Of a stretch of 64,000 nucleotides of DNA, positions 1-9,775 are shown piece by piece. The notes beneath the pieces are model-generated. The model searched no databases. It worked only from the letters and a program-made list of their open reading frames with translations, and was not told where the DNA came from. Numbering within the stretch: the stretch's first letter is position 1; every line of letters begins with the position of its first letter. The position numbers were made by a program, and so were the translations under genes. Source of the stretch: JBBDMC01 sp963826055 (GTDB taxonomy: Bacteria; Pseudomonadota; Alphaproteobacteria; Rhizobiales; Kaistiaceae); assembly GCA_963826055.1 (NCBI GenBank), contig CAWGVO010000018.1:124001-188000 (forward strand). The letters run 5' to 3'.

Positions 1-1156
1 CGGGCTGAGGGGACGGGGCGGCGCAGGGTTCCCGACCGGGCTCAAGTGGTCGTTCATGCCCAAGGAGGTAGGCGAGCGGCCGCACTATCTGGTGGTCAAC
101 GCCGACGAGTCGGAGCCCGGCACCTGCAAGGACCGCGAGATCATGCGCCACGACCCGCACACGCTGGTCGAGGGCTGCCTGATCGCCGGGTTCGCCATGC
201 AGGCCCATACGGCATTCATCTACGTGCGCGGCGAGTTCATCCGCGAGCGCGAACGGCTGCAGATCGCGGTCGACGAGGCGCGCGAGGCGGGGCTGATCGG
301 CAAGAACAACAAGAACGGCTGGGACTTCGAAATCGTCGTCCATCACGGCGCCGGCGCCTACATCTGCGGCGAGGAAACGGGTCTCCTGGAAAGCCTGGAG
401 GGCAAGAAGGGGCTGCCGCGGCTGAAGCCGCCGTTTCCTGCGAGCGTTGGCGTCTACGGCTGTCCGACGACCGTCAACAACGTCGAGTCGATCGCGGTGG
501 CGCCGACGATCCTTCGCCGCGGCGCGGCCTGGTTCGCCGGCATCGGCCGCCCGAACAACGTCGGCACCAAGCTGTTCTGCATCTCCGGGCACGTGGAAAG
601 GCCGTGCACGGTCGAGGAGGAAATGGGGATCACGCTCCGCGAGCTGATCGACCGCCACTGCGGCGGCGTTCGCGGCGGCTGGGACAACCTGCTGGCCGTC
701 ATCCCGGGAGGGGCGTCGGTGCCCTGCCTGCCCGCCTCGATGTGCGACGATCTCATCATGGATTTCGACTCGCTCAGGGACCTGAAGTCCGGCCTCGGCA
801 CGGCGGCGGTCATCGTCATGGACAAGTCGACCGATATCGTTCGCGCGATCGCGCGGCTGGCCTACTTCTACAAGCACGAGAGCTGCGGCCAATGCACGCC
901 CTGCCGCGAGGGCACAGGCTGGATGTGGCGCGTGCTGGAGCGCATGGCGGACGGGCGCGCCGAGAAGCGCGAGATCGACCAGCTGCTGGAGGTGACCTAC
1001 CAGGTGGAGGGGCACACGATCTGCGCGCTCGGCGATGCGGCGGCGTGGCCGATCCAGGGGCTGATCCGGCATTTCCGCGGCGAGATGGAACGGCGGATCG
1101 ACGCCTATCACGGCGGACGACCGGTGCCGGCGCCGGCGATGGAGGCGGCGGAGTAG
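1..1156 (+). CDS. nuoF: NADH-quinone oxidoreductase subunit F, 5' end cut by the window
   Basis: This is the NADH-binding, FMN-containing subunit of respiratory complex I, in the peripheral arm on the cytoplasmic side. The reading frame is already open at base 2 and shows the FMN/NADH glycine-rich motif GRGGAGFPTG before the first internal ATG at base 56, so the true start lies outside the window. Near the C terminus ESCGQCTPCREG supplies three cysteines of the N3 [4Fe-4S] cluster, and the fourth is in the TICALGDA stretch. About 384 residues are present, against roughly 430 for the family, so only the N-terminal tenth is missing. It ends four bases before the next gene and clearly belongs to the nuo operon. 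Confidence 0.97.
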   Translation, partial: GLRGRGGAGFPTGLKWSFMPKEVGERPHYLVVNADESEPGTCKDREIMRHDPHTLVEGCLIAGFAMQAHTAFIYVRGEFIRERERLQIAVDEAREAGLIGKNNKNGWDFEIVVHHGAGAYICGEETGLLESLEGKKGLPRLKPPFPASVGVYGCPTTVNNVESIAVAPTILRRGAAWFAGIGRPNNVGTKLFCISGHVERPCTVEEEMGITLRELIDRHCGGVRGGWDNLLAVIPGGASVPCLPASMCDDLIMDFDSLRDLKSGLGTAAVIVMDKSTDIVRAIARLAYFYKHESCGQCTPCREGTGWMWRVLERMADGRAEKREIDQLLEVTYQVEGHTICALGDAAAWPIQGLIRHFRGEMERRIDAYHGGRPVPAPAMEAAE

Positions 1157-1160
1157 GGCG

Positions 1161-1655
1161 ATGACCGACGGTGTCCGCCATCTCGCCCAGTTCAACATCG
1201 CGCGGATCCGCTATCCGCTGGACGATCCGCGCATGGCCGAGTTCCTCGACAACGTCGACCGGGTCCACAAGCTGGCGGAGAAGATAGAGGGGTTCGTATG
1301 GCGGCTGCACGACGACAGCGGTCACGCCATGAACATACGCGTCTATGACGACCCGGCGCTGCTACCCAACCTGACAATCTGGGAGAGCGAGGAGGGGCTG
1401 GAGCGTTTCGTCTGGCAGACGCTCCACGGCCGCTTCTATCGCCGGCGGGAAGAATGGTTCGTGCCGGTCGAGACGCCGCTGGTGATGTGGCGGGTCGAGC
1501 CCGGCGCGCGGCCGACGATGGAGGAAGGGGTCCGGCGGCGCGATCACCTGATCACCCATGGCCCCAGCGACTACGCCTTCGGCTGGGAGAGCCTGGCGCG
1601 CGCCGAACTCTGGAAGAGCCGGCGCGGCGCCAACGTCGACGAGCACGCGGCATGA
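1161..1655 (+). CDS. DUF3291 family protein inserted in the nuo operon
   Basis: A 164-residue soluble protein without signal peptide or membrane segments. The opening pattern (LAQFNIARIRYPLDDPRM), the central FVWRLHDD stretch, the NLTIWES strand and the W-rich second half fit the DUF3291 family, whose members have a dimeric alpha/beta-barrel fold like small monooxygenases. The function is unknown to me. It starts four bases after nuoF, and its stop overlaps the nuoG start by four bases, so it is very probably co-translated with the NADH-dehydrogenase module. Position suggests an accessory role for complex I, or a passenger gene; the sequence itself does not show which. Confidence 0.8.
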   Translation: MTDGVRHLAQFNIARIRYPLDDPRMAEFLDNVDRVHKLAEKIEGFVWRLHDDSGHAMNIRVYDDPALLPNLTIWESEEGLERFVWQTLHGRFYRRREEWFVPVETPLVMWRVEPGARPTMEEGVRRRDHLITHGPSDYAFGWESLARAELWKSRRGANVDEHAA

Positions 1656-3746
1656 GCAAGATCAAGGTCGACGGCACCGAGGTCGACGTCCCGCCGGAGT
1701 TCACGCTGCTGCAGGCGTGCGAGGCGGCGGGTGCGGAGATACCGCGCTTCTGTTTCCACAAGCGCCTGTCGATCGCCGGCAACTGTCGCATGTGCCTGGT
1801 CGAACTGAAGGGCGCGCCGAAGCCGGTCGCCTCGTGCGCCTGGGCGGTGCGCGACTGCCGGCCCGGCCCGAACGGCGAGCCGCCGGAGGTCATCACCCGC
1901 TCGAAGATGGTGCGGCGCGCCCGCGAGGGGGTGATGGAGTTCCTGCTCATCAACCACCCGCTCGACTGCCCGATCTGCGACCAGGGCGGCGAGTGCGACC
2001 TGCAGGACCAGGCGATGGCCTACGGCGTCGACGGCAGCCGGTTCCACGAGAACAAGCGGGCGGTCGAGGACAAATACATCGGGCCGCTGGTCAAGACGAT
2101 CATGACGCGGTGCATCCAGTGCACGCGCTGCGTCCGCTTCGCGGCCGAGGTTGCCGGTGTGCCGGAGCTCGGCGCCACCGGACGCGGTGAGGACATGGAG
2201 ATCACCACGTACCTCGAACATGCGATGAGCTCGGAGTTGCAGGGCAACGTCATCGACCTGTGTCCGGTCGGTGCGCTCACCTCGAAGCCTTACGCATTCC
2301 AGGCGCGGCCGTGGGAGCTCACCAAGACGGAATCGATCGACGTGATGGACGCGGTCGGCTCGGCCATCCGCGTCGACACGCGCGACCGCGAGGTGATGCG
2401 CATCCTGCCGCGGCTCAATGATGCGGTGAACGAGGAGTGGATTTCCGACAAGAGCCGCTTCGTATGGGATGGCCTCAGAAGCCAGCGGCTCGACCGGCCG
2501 TACGTGCGGCGCGATGGCCGGCTGACACGGGCGACCTGGGGCGAGGCATTCGCGGCGATCGCCGAGCGGGCCAAGGCGACCAAGCCGGAGCGGATCGGCG
2601 CCATTGCCGGTGACCTCGCCAGCGTCGAGGAAATCTTCGCGCTGCGCGAGCTGATGACGGCGATGGGCGTCAGCAATCTCGATTGCCGGGAGGAGGGCGG
2701 CAAGCTCGATCCGGCGCTCGGTCGCGCGAGCTACGTCTTCAACCCCACCATCGCGGGGATCGAGGCGGCCGACGCGCTGCTGATCGTCGGCTCCGATCCG
2801 CGTCACGAGGCGGCGGTGCTGAACGCGCGCATCCGCAAGCGCTGGCGTCAGGGCGGCTTCCCAATCGGTCTCGTCGGCGAGCGGGTGGACCTCACCTATC
2901 CCTACCAGCACCTCGGCGCGGGTCCCGATACGCTGGCCGGGCTCGCCGATGGTGCGGGGGAATTCGGCAAGGCTCTGGCCGCGGCCAAGCGGCCGGTCAT
3001 TCTGGTCGGGCAGGGCGCGCTGGCGCGACCGGACGGACCGGAAGTGCTGGGCCTGGCGGCGCGGGTGGCGACGGCGGGGGCTCGGGAGGAAGGCTGGAAC
3101 GGCCTTGCGGTCCTCCACACCGCGGCGGCGCGGGTCGGCGGTCTCGACCTTGGCTTCGTGCCGGGAGCGCGCGGCCTCGACACGCTTGGCATGGTCGCGG
3201 CGGCGGCGACAGGCGAGCTCGAGATGCTGTTTCTGCTCGGCGCCGACGAGATCAACGTCAACGCCCTCGGCAATGCCTTTGTGGTCTATCTCGGCAGCCA
3301 TGGCGACGCCGGTGCCCATCGCGCCGACGTGGTTCTTCCCGGCGCGGCCTACACCGAAAAATCGGCGACCTACGTCAACACCGAGGGCCGGGTGCAGATG
3401 GCGGAACGGGCGGCATTCCCGCCGGGCGAGGCGCGGGAGGACTGGGCAATCCTGAGGGCGCTCTCCGACGTGCTCGGGCCACCGGCTGCCCTTCGATACG
3501 CTGTCGGCGCTGCGGGCGGCGCTCTACGAGGCCCATCCCCATTTGATGCGGATCGACGCGGTTGCGCAGGGCTCCCTCGACGAGGTGAAAGCGCTTGCCG
3601 GCCGCGCAGGCAAGGTGGGCGGGGAGCCATTCAGAAGCCCGATCACCGACTTCTATCTCACCAACCCGATCGCGCGGGCCTCGGCCGTGATGGCCGAATG
3701 CTCGGCGCTTCACCGCGGCGGCACGCTCGCCTCGGCGGCGGAATAG
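1652..3746 (+). CDS. nuoG: NADH-quinone oxidoreductase subunit G (apparent frameshift)
   Basis: This is the large iron-sulfur subunit of complex I, carrying clusters N1b, N4 and N5 in the peripheral arm. Visible signatures are the ferredoxin-type N1b cysteines (AGNCRMCLVEL), the His/Cys N5 site (HPLDCPICDQGGECDLQDQ), a CIQCTRCVRF cluster and DLCPVGALTSKPYAF, followed by a degenerate molybdopterin-type domain. The frame runs clean to about base 3478 and then slips. The continuation LPFDTLSALRAAL is read one base later, up to the stop at 3746. Removing one base near 3477-3483 restores about 697 residues, the usual family length, so a sequencing error is likely. The ATG overlaps the DUF3291 stop. 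Confidence 0.95.
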
Positions 3747-3749
3747 ACG

Positions 3750-4793
3750 ATGAACGGTTTCTTCCACTCATACGTCGTCCCCGGCGCCATCATGATCGGC
3801 GAGAGCCTTCTGGTGCTGGTGACGCTGCTGCTGTTCGTCGCCTACATCCTTTACGCCGACCGCAAGATCTGGGCGGCCGTGCAGATGCGACGCGGGCCGA
3901 ACGTGGTCGGCCCCTGGGGGCTGTTCCAGAGCTTCGCCGATCTGCTGAAGTTCGTCTTCAAGGAGCCGGTGATCCCGTCGGGCGCCAACAAGGGCGTGTT
4001 CATCCTGGCGCCGCTGGTGACGGCGACTCTGGCGCTGTCGGCGTGGGCCGTCATTCCGTTCGATGCGGGCTGGGTGGTTGCCAATATCAACGTCGGCATC
4101 CTCTACCTCTACGCTATTTCCTCGCTCGGCGTGTACGGGATCATCATGGGCGGGTGGGCGTCGAACTCGAAGTATCCGTTCCTGGCGGCGCTGCGCTCGG
4201 CGGCGCAGATGGTGTCCTACGAGGTTTCCATCGGCTTCGTCTTCGTCACGGTGCTGCTCGCGGTCGGCTCGCTCAATCTTTCCGACATCGTCATGGCGCA
4301 GACGGACGGGATCGGGACGCGGCTCGGTCTGCCGAACAGCCTGCTCGACTGGCACTGGCTGCCGCTGCTGCCGATGTTCATCATCTTCTTCATTTCGGCG
4401 CTCGCCGAGACGAACCGGCCGCCGTTCGACCTGGTGGAGGCGGAATTGGAGCTGGTTGCCGGCTACGCGGTCGAATATTCCTCGACCCCGTTCCTGCTGT
4501 TCTTCCTCGGCGAATATGTCGCGGTCGTGCTGATGTGCGCGCTCGCCACCATCCTCTTTCTCGGCGGCTGGCTGCCGCCGCTGGCGGTGCCGCCTTTCAC
4601 CTGGGTGCCGGGGATCGTGTGGTTCGTGCTCAAGGGTTCGTTCGTGTTTTTCATGATCGCCATGGTCAAGGCGTTCGTGCCGCGCTACCGCTATGATCAG
4701 CTGATGCGGCTCGGCTGGAAGGTGTTCCTGCCGATCTCGCTCGCCATGGTCGTCATCGTTGCGGCGTTCCTCCAGCTAACAGGTTGGGCCTGA
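3750..4793 (+). CDS. nuoH: NADH-quinone oxidoreductase subunit H
   Basis: A polytopic membrane subunit linking the peripheral arm to the proton-pumping arm; it forms much of the quinone chamber. The 347 residues fit the family, with about eight hydrophobic segments. Characteristic stretches are DRKIWAAVQMRRGPNVVGP near residue 35, the quinone-site region, and ETNRPPFDLVEAE near residue 215, whose acidic residues belong to the E-channel. The gene starts three bases after the nuoG stop and ends two bases before nuoI. Nothing unusual was seen. Confidence 0.98.
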   Translation: MNGFFHSYVVPGAIMIGESLLVLVTLLLFVAYILYADRKIWAAVQMRRGPNVVGPWGLFQSFADLLKFVFKEPVIPSGANKGVFILAPLVTATLALSAWAVIPFDAGWVVANINVGILYLYAISSLGVYGIIMGGWASNSKYPFLAALRSAAQMVSYEVSIGFVFVTVLLAVGSLNLSDIVMAQTDGIGTRLGLPNSLLDWHWLPLLPMFIIFFISALAETNRPPFDLVEAELELVAGYAVEYSSTPFLLFFLGEYVAVVLMCALATILFLGGWLPPLAVPPFTWVPGIVWFVLKGSFVFFMIAMVKAFVPRYRYDQLMRLGWKVFLPISLAMVVIVAAFLQLTGWA

Positions 4794-4795
4794 TC

Positions 4796-5284
4796 ATGCG
4801 TCTCGACCAATCGGCCAGAGCAGCGTTCCTGTCGGAATTCGCGGCGGCGCTTTGGCTGTCGCTGCGCTACTTCTTCGGCAAGAAGGCGACGATCAACTAT
4901 CCGTTCGAGAAGGGCGAGGTGAGCCCACGGTTCCGGGGCGAGCATGCGCTTCGCCGGTACCCCAACGGCGAGGAACGGTGCATCGCGTGCAAGCTGTGCG
5001 AGGCGATCTGCCCGGCGCAGGCGATCACGATCGAGGCGGGGCCGCGCCGCAACGACGGCACCCGGCGGACGACCCGCTACGACATCGACATGGTCAAGTG
5101 CATCTACTGCGGGTTCTGCCAGGAGGCATGCCCGGTCGACGCCATCGTCGAGGGGCCGAACTTCGAATATTCGACCGAGACGCGTGAGGAGCTTTACTTC
5201 AACAAGGAGAAGCTGCTCGCCAACGGCGACCGCTGGGAGCGGGAGATCGCGCGCAACCTCGAGCTGGATGCGCCCTACCGATGA
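4796..5284 (+). CDS. nuoI: NADH-quinone oxidoreductase subunit I
   Basis: A complex I subunit carrying two [4Fe-4S] clusters (N6a, N6b) that pass electrons toward cluster N2. Both ferredoxin motifs are intact: CIACKLCEAICP and CIYCGFCQEACP. The 162 residues match alphaproteobacterial homologues, including the N-terminal amphipathic stretch (LWLSLRYFFGKKATINYPFE) that lies on the membrane. I chose the ATG at 4796, because the in-frame start at 4784 would sit inside nuoH and add four unconserved residues. The stop overlaps the nuoJ start by four bases. Confidence 0.98.
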   Translation: MRLDQSARAAFLSEFAAALWLSLRYFFGKKATINYPFEKGEVSPRFRGEHALRRYPNGEERCIACKLCEAICPAQAITIEAGPRRNDGTRRTTRYDIDMVKCIYCGFCQEACPVDAIVEGPNFEYSTETREELYFNKEKLLANGDRWEREIARNLELDAPYR

Positions 5285-5895
5285 TCCTCCACGCCCTGTT
5301 CTTCTATCTTTTCTCCGCCGTCGCGATTGCCTCGGCGGTCATGGTGATCGGTGCGCGCAATCCCGTCCACTCGGTGCTGTTCCTGATCCTGGCATTTTTC
5401 AACGGCGCCGGGTTGTTCGTCATCCTCGGTGCCGAGTTCCTGGCGATGATCCTGGTGATCGTCTACGTCGGCGCCGTCGCCGTGCTGTTCCTGTTCGTGG
5501 TGATGATGCTCGACGTCGACTTCGTCGAACTGCGCCAGGGATTTCTCAACTACCTGCCGGTGGGCGCGCTGGTCGGCGTGGTGCTGCTCGCCGAGCTGCT
5601 GATCGTGCTGGCCGGCTGGGCGTTCGCGCCGGATGCGGCGACCGCGGTTGCCGCACCGATGCCGCGCGCCGGGGCGGTATCGAACACCGCGGCGCTCGGC
5701 CTGATCATCTACACGCGCTACATCTACTTCTTCCAGTCGGCGGGGCTTGTGCTGCTGGTGGCGATGGTGGGCGCCATCGTGCTGACGCTCCACCACAGGC
5801 CGAACGTGCGGCGCCAGTCGATCGCCGATCAGGTGGCGCGCGACCCGGCCACCGCCATCGAAGTCCGCAAGGTTGAATCGGGACGGGGGATCTGA
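5281..5895 (+). CDS. nuoJ: NADH-quinone oxidoreductase subunit J
   Basis: A membrane subunit of complex I with 204 residues and five predicted helices, including the conserved third-helix region AMILVIVYVGAVAVLFLFVVM. In known structures this helix carries the pi-bulge that rearranges during turnover. The C-terminal tail after residue 175 is hydrophilic, as usual in alphaproteobacteria. It overlaps nuoI by four bases and nuoK by one base (TGATG), consistent with tight translational coupling. Confidence 0.97.
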   Translation: MILHALFFYLFSAVAIASAVMVIGARNPVHSVLFLILAFFNGAGLFVILGAEFLAMILVIVYVGAVAVLFLFVVMMLDVDFVELRQGFLNYLPVGALVGVVLLAELLIVLAGWAFAPDAATAVAAPMPRAGAVSNTAALGLIIYTRYIYFFQSAGLVLLVAMVGAIVLTLHHRPNVRRQSIADQVARDPATAIEVRKVESGRGI

Positions 5896-6203
5896 TGGCG
5901 ATCGGTCTTTCCCACTACCTGACGGTTGCCGCGATCCTGTTCACGATCGGGGTCTTCGGCATCTTCATCAACCGCAAGAATGTGATCGTCATCCTGATGT
6001 CGGTCGAGTTGATCCTGCTTGCCGTCAACATCAATCTGGTGGCGTTCTCGGCGTTCCTCGGCGATCTCGTCGGACAGGTGTTCGCCCTGCTGGTGCTGAC
6101 GGTGGCGGCGGCCGAAGCGGCCATCGGCCTCGCCATCCTGGTGGCCTTCTACCGCAACCGGGGCACGATCGCGGTGGAAGACATCAACATGATGAAGGGC
6201 TGA
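5895..6203 (+). CDS. nuoK: NADH-quinone oxidoreductase subunit K
   Basis: A small three-helix membrane subunit, 102 residues, homologous to MrpC of sodium/proton antiporters. The conserved glutamates in helices 2 and 3 are present (MSVELILLAVNINLVAF and VAAAEAAIGLAIL). The start overlaps the nuoJ stop and the stop is six bases before nuoL, so it sits firmly within the operon. Confidence 0.97.
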   Translation: MAIGLSHYLTVAAILFTIGVFGIFINRKNVIVILMSVELILLAVNINLVAFSAFLGDLVGQVFALLVLTVAAAEAAIGLAILVAFYRNRGTIAVEDINMMKG

Positions 6204-6209
6204 GGCGGC

Positions 6210-8243
6210 ATGTATCAGGCGATCGTCTTCCTGCCCCTGCTCGGCGCCATCATCGCCGGGGCGATCGCCATTGTTGGCGCACGCGGACGCCATCCGGGCG
6301 GCGAGGCGGGCGAGGAGGCCCAACGCGGACTGCGGCACGGTCGGCTCGCGCGCGGGCAGACCGGCGTGGAGGATCACGCCGGCCACGACGCAGCGGCCGA
6401 AGGATCGCTGCCGGCGGAGATCATCACGTCAGGGTTCCTGGTGGTGGCGGCGCTGCTTTCGTGGATCGCCTTCTTCAGCGTCGGCCTGGGCGGCGGGCCG
6501 GCGGACCGGATCCAGGTGCTCGGCTGGTTCGCGTCGGGGACGCTGTCGGTGGACTGGGCAATCCGGGTCGACACGCTGACGGTGGTGATGCTGGTGGTGG
6601 TGACGACGGTCTCCGCCCTCGTGCACATCTATTCTATCGGCTACATGGCCCACGACCCGGACCGGCCGCGGTTTTTCGCCTACCTGTCGATGTTCACCTT
6701 CGCGATGCTGGCGCTGGTGACGGCCGACAACCTGGTCCAGCTCTATTTCGGCTGGGAGGGGGTGGGCCTTGCCTCGTATCTTCTGATCGGTTTCTGGTTC
6801 CGCCGGCCGGCAGCGAACGCGGCAGCGATGAAGGCATTCATCGTCAACCGCGTGGGCGACTTCGGCTTCGCACTCGGCATCTTCGGCGTCTTTTTCCTGT
6901 TCCACTCGGTCGACTATGAGACGATCTTCGCCAACGCGCCCGAGGTCGCCGGGACGACCCTGCACTTCCTCTCCTGGGACTTCGACGCGCTCACCATCGT
7001 CTGTCTGCTGTTGTTCATGGGCGCCATGGGCAAGTCGGCGCAGTTCCTGCTGCACACGTGGCTGCCCGACGCCATGGAGGGCCCGACGCCGGTCTCGGCG
7101 CTGATCCACGCCGCGACGATGGTGACGGCGGGCGTGTTCATGGTGGCACGATTGTCGCCGCTCTTCGACCTTGCGCCGACGGCGCTGGCGACGGTGACGT
7201 TTTTCGGGGCGACGACGGCGTTCTTCGCGGCGAGCGTCGGGCTGGTCCAGAACGACATCAAGCGGGTGGTGGCATATTCGACCTGCTCGCAGCTCGGCTA
7301 CATGTTCGTGGCGATGGGCGTCGGTGCATACGGGGTCGGCATCTTCCACCTGTTCACTCACGCTTTCTTCAAGGCGCTCCTGTTCCTCGGCTCAGGCTCC
7401 GTCATCCACGCAGTCGCCGACGAGCAGGACATGCGCAAGATGGGCGGGCTGAGGACGCACATCCCGCTCACCTACTGGATGATGGTGATCGGGACGCTGG
7501 CGCTCACCGGTTTCCCGCTGACCGCCGGCTACTTCTCGAAGGACGCGATCATCGAAGCCGTCTTCTCCAACACCAATCCGGTTGCCGGCTACGGCACGGT
7601 GCTGACGGTCCTCGCCGCGGCGATGACGGCGTTCTATTCGTGGCGGCTGATTTTCATGACGTTTCACGGGCGGGCGCGGGCCCCTGCCGAGGTGATGAAG
7701 CACGTTCATGAATCGCCGCTGGTGATGATGGGGCCGCTGTACGTGCTTGCCGCCGGTTCGCTGCTCGCCGGCCTGATCTTCGCCGGCCTGTTCATCGGCG
7801 GCGGTGCCGAGGACTTCTGGCGCGGGGCGCTCATCCTCCACGGCGAGGAGCATGGCGTGCCGCTGTGGTTCCGCTGGCTGCCGACGCTGATGATGGTGAT
7901 CGGCGCCGCGATTGCCGTCTACTTCTACCTGTACTCGCCGGAGACGCCGCGGCGTCTGGCCCAGCGCAACGACTGGCTCTACCGCTTCCTGCTCAACAAG
8001 TGGTACTTCGACGAGCTTTACGACATCCTGTTCGTGCGTTCGGCGAAGTGGCTGGGCCGGTTCCTGTGGCAGAAGGGCGACGGCTGGCTGATCGATGGCT
8101 TCGGTCCGGACGGTATTTCGGCGCGGGTGCGTGACCTCACGGCGCTCGCGGTGCGGTTACAGTCGGGCTACCTGTACCACTACGCCTTCGCCATGCTGAT
8201 CGGCCTCGCGGCGCTGATCACCCTGCTGATGTTCGCGGGCTGA
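6210..8243 (+). CDS. nuoL: NADH-quinone oxidoreductase subunit L
   Basis: The distal antiporter-like proton-pumping subunit of complex I, with 677 residues and about 16 membrane helices. The core proton_antipo_M region is intact (GWEGVGLASYLLIGFWF, then LLHTWLPDAMEGPTPVSALIHAATMVTAGV), with the key lysine in helix 8. The C-terminal lateral helix HL is represented by the stretch from about residue 590 (NKWYFDELYDILFV). One oddity is a polar insertion of about 50 residues after the first helix (about residues 23-72), rich in Gly, Arg, His and Glu and predicted to form a loop. A shorter charged loop is common here in alphaproteobacteria, but this one is Arg-rich. Confidence 0.97.
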   Translation: MYQAIVFLPLLGAIIAGAIAIVGARGRHPGGEAGEEAQRGLRHGRLARGQTGVEDHAGHDAAAEGSLPAEIITSGFLVVAALLSWIAFFSVGLGGGPADRIQVLGWFASGTLSVDWAIRVDTLTVVMLVVVTTVSALVHIYSIGYMAHDPDRPRFFAYLSMFTFAMLALVTADNLVQLYFGWEGVGLASYLLIGFWFRRPAANAAAMKAFIVNRVGDFGFALGIFGVFFLFHSVDYETIFANAPEVAGTTLHFLSWDFDALTIVCLLLFMGAMGKSAQFLLHTWLPDAMEGPTPVSALIHAATMVTAGVFMVARLSPLFDLAPTALATVTFFGATTAFFAASVGLVQNDIKRVVAYSTCSQLGYMFVAMGVGAYGVGIFHLFTHAFFKALLFLGSGSVIHAVADEQDMRKMGGLRTHIPLTYWMMVIGTLALTGFPLTAGYFSKDAIIEAVFSNTNPVAGYGTVLTVLAAAMTAFYSWRLIFMTFHGRARAPAEVMKHVHESPLVMMGPLYVLAAGSLLAGLIFAGLFIGGGAEDFWRGALILHGEEHGVPLWFRWLPTLMMVIGAAIAVYFYLYSPETPRRLAQRNDWLYRFLLNKWYFDELYDILFVRSAKWLGRFLWQKGDGWLIDGFGPDGISARVRDLTALAVRLQSGYLYHYAFAMLIGLAALITLLMFAG

Positions 8244-8252
8244 GGGACGACG

Positions 8253-9764
8253 ATGCTCGACTGGCCGCTCCTCACCACCGTAACGTTCCTGCCGACGATC
8301 GGCGCGCTGCTGGTGCTCGCGATCCGCGGCGACGACGAAATCGCGCAGCGGAACATGTATCACGTGGCGCTATGGACGACGTCGGTGACGTTCGTCCTGT
8401 CGCTGGTGATCTGGCTGAATTTCGATCCGGACGATTCCGGCTTCCAGATGGTCGAGCGAGCCGATTGGCTGAACGGCGTCATCGCCTACAAGATGGGCGT
8501 CGACGGCATCTCCATGCTGTTCGTGATCCTGACCGCGTTCCTGATGCCGCTCTGCATCGTCGCCAGCAAGCTGACGGTCAAGAAATACTTCAAGGCGTAC
8601 ATGGTCGCCTTCCTGGTGCTGGAAACGCTGATGATCGGCGTTTTCTGCGCTCTCGACCTGGTGCTGTTCTACGTTTTCTTCGAGGGCGGGCTGATCCCGA
8701 TGTTCCTGATCATCGGCATCTGGGGCGGGCCGCGGCGGGTGTACGCCAGCTTCAAGTTCTTCCTCTACACGCTCACCGGTTCGGTGCTGATGCTGCTGGC
8801 GATCCTGGCGATGTACTGGCAGGCGGGGACCACCGACATTCCGACGCTCCTGAACTACCACTTCCCGGTGTCGATGCAGACCTGGCTGTGGATCGCGTTC
8901 TTCGCATCGTTCGCGGTGAAGCTGCCGATGTGGCCGGTGCACACCTGGCTTCCCGACGCGCACGTCGAGGCGCCGACCGCCGGCTCGGTCATTCTGGCGG
9001 CGATCCTGTTGAAGATGGGGGGTTACGGCTTCCTGCGCTTCTCGCTGCCGATGTTCCCTCTGGCGTCAGCCGATCTCGCGCCGTTCGTCTTCACGCTGTC
9101 GGTGTTCGCGATCGTTTACACCTCGCTGGTGGCGCTGATGCAGGAGGACATCAAGAAGCTGATCGCCTACTCCTCCGTCGCCCACATGGGCTTCGTCACC
9201 ATGGGCCTGTTCGCGGCGAACGCCCAGGGCATCCAGGGCGGCATCTTCCAGATGCTGTCGCACGGCATCGTGTCGGCGGCTTTGTTCCTGTGCGTCGGCG
9301 TTATCTATGACCGCATGCATACGCGCGAGATCGCGGCCTACGGCGGCCTCGTCAACCGGATGCCGATCTACGCGGCGGTGTTCATGGTGTTCACGCTCGC
9401 CAACGTCGGCCTGCCGGGCACCAGCGGCTTCATCGGCGAGTTCCTGACGCTGATCGGCGCGTTCCAGGTCAATACCTGGGTGGCGTTTCTGGCGGCGATC
9501 GGCATGATCCTGTCGGCGGGCTATGCGCTGTGGCTCTACCGTCGGGTGATCTTCGGCGAGATCGAGAAGGAGAGCCTGCGCTCGATCCTCGATCTGTCGT
9601 GGCGCGAGGTGGCGCTCTTCGTGCCGCTGGCGGCGGGCGCCGTCTATTTCGGCTTTCACCCGGCGCCGATCATGAACGTGACCGCGGCGGCGGTCGATCA
9701 ACTCGTCGGCAACTACCAGGCGGCGTTGTCGGCGGCGGGGCAACTGGCTGCGACGACGCCATAG
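8253..9764 (+). CDS. nuoM: NADH-quinone oxidoreductase subunit M
   Basis: The second antiporter-like subunit of complex I, 503 residues with about 14 helices. Conserved features are the helix-5 glutamate in FYVFFEGGLIPMFLIIGIWG and the lysine-containing stretches FAVKLPMWPVHTWLPDAHVE and MQEDIKKLIAYSSVAHMGFV. Length and motif order match the family. It lies nine bases after nuoL and eleven bases before nuoN. Confidence 0.98.
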   Translation: MLDWPLLTTVTFLPTIGALLVLAIRGDDEIAQRNMYHVALWTTSVTFVLSLVIWLNFDPDDSGFQMVERADWLNGVIAYKMGVDGISMLFVILTAFLMPLCIVASKLTVKKYFKAYMVAFLVLETLMIGVFCALDLVLFYVFFEGGLIPMFLIIGIWGGPRRVYASFKFFLYTLTGSVLMLLAILAMYWQAGTTDIPTLLNYHFPVSMQTWLWIAFFASFAVKLPMWPVHTWLPDAHVEAPTAGSVILAAILLKMGGYGFLRFSLPMFPLASADLAPFVFTLSVFAIVYTSLVALMQEDIKKLIAYSSVAHMGFVTMGLFAANAQGIQGGIFQMLSHGIVSAALFLCVGVIYDRMHTREIAAYGGLVNRMPIYAAVFMVFTLANVGLPGTSGFIGEFLTLIGAFQVNTWVAFLAAIGMILSAGYALWLYRRVIFGEIEKESLRSILDLSWREVALFVPLAAGAVYFGFHPAPIMNVTAAAVDQLVGNYQAALSAAGQLAATTP

Positions 9765-9775
9765 GGGGACAAGGG

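Noticed and set aside
1454..4696. A continuous 1080-residue frame across nuoG and nuoH
   Set aside because: It is an artefact of the nuoG slip near 3480. After that point the frame reads nuoH in the wrong phase and has no family features; the real NuoG end and NuoH are in other frames.
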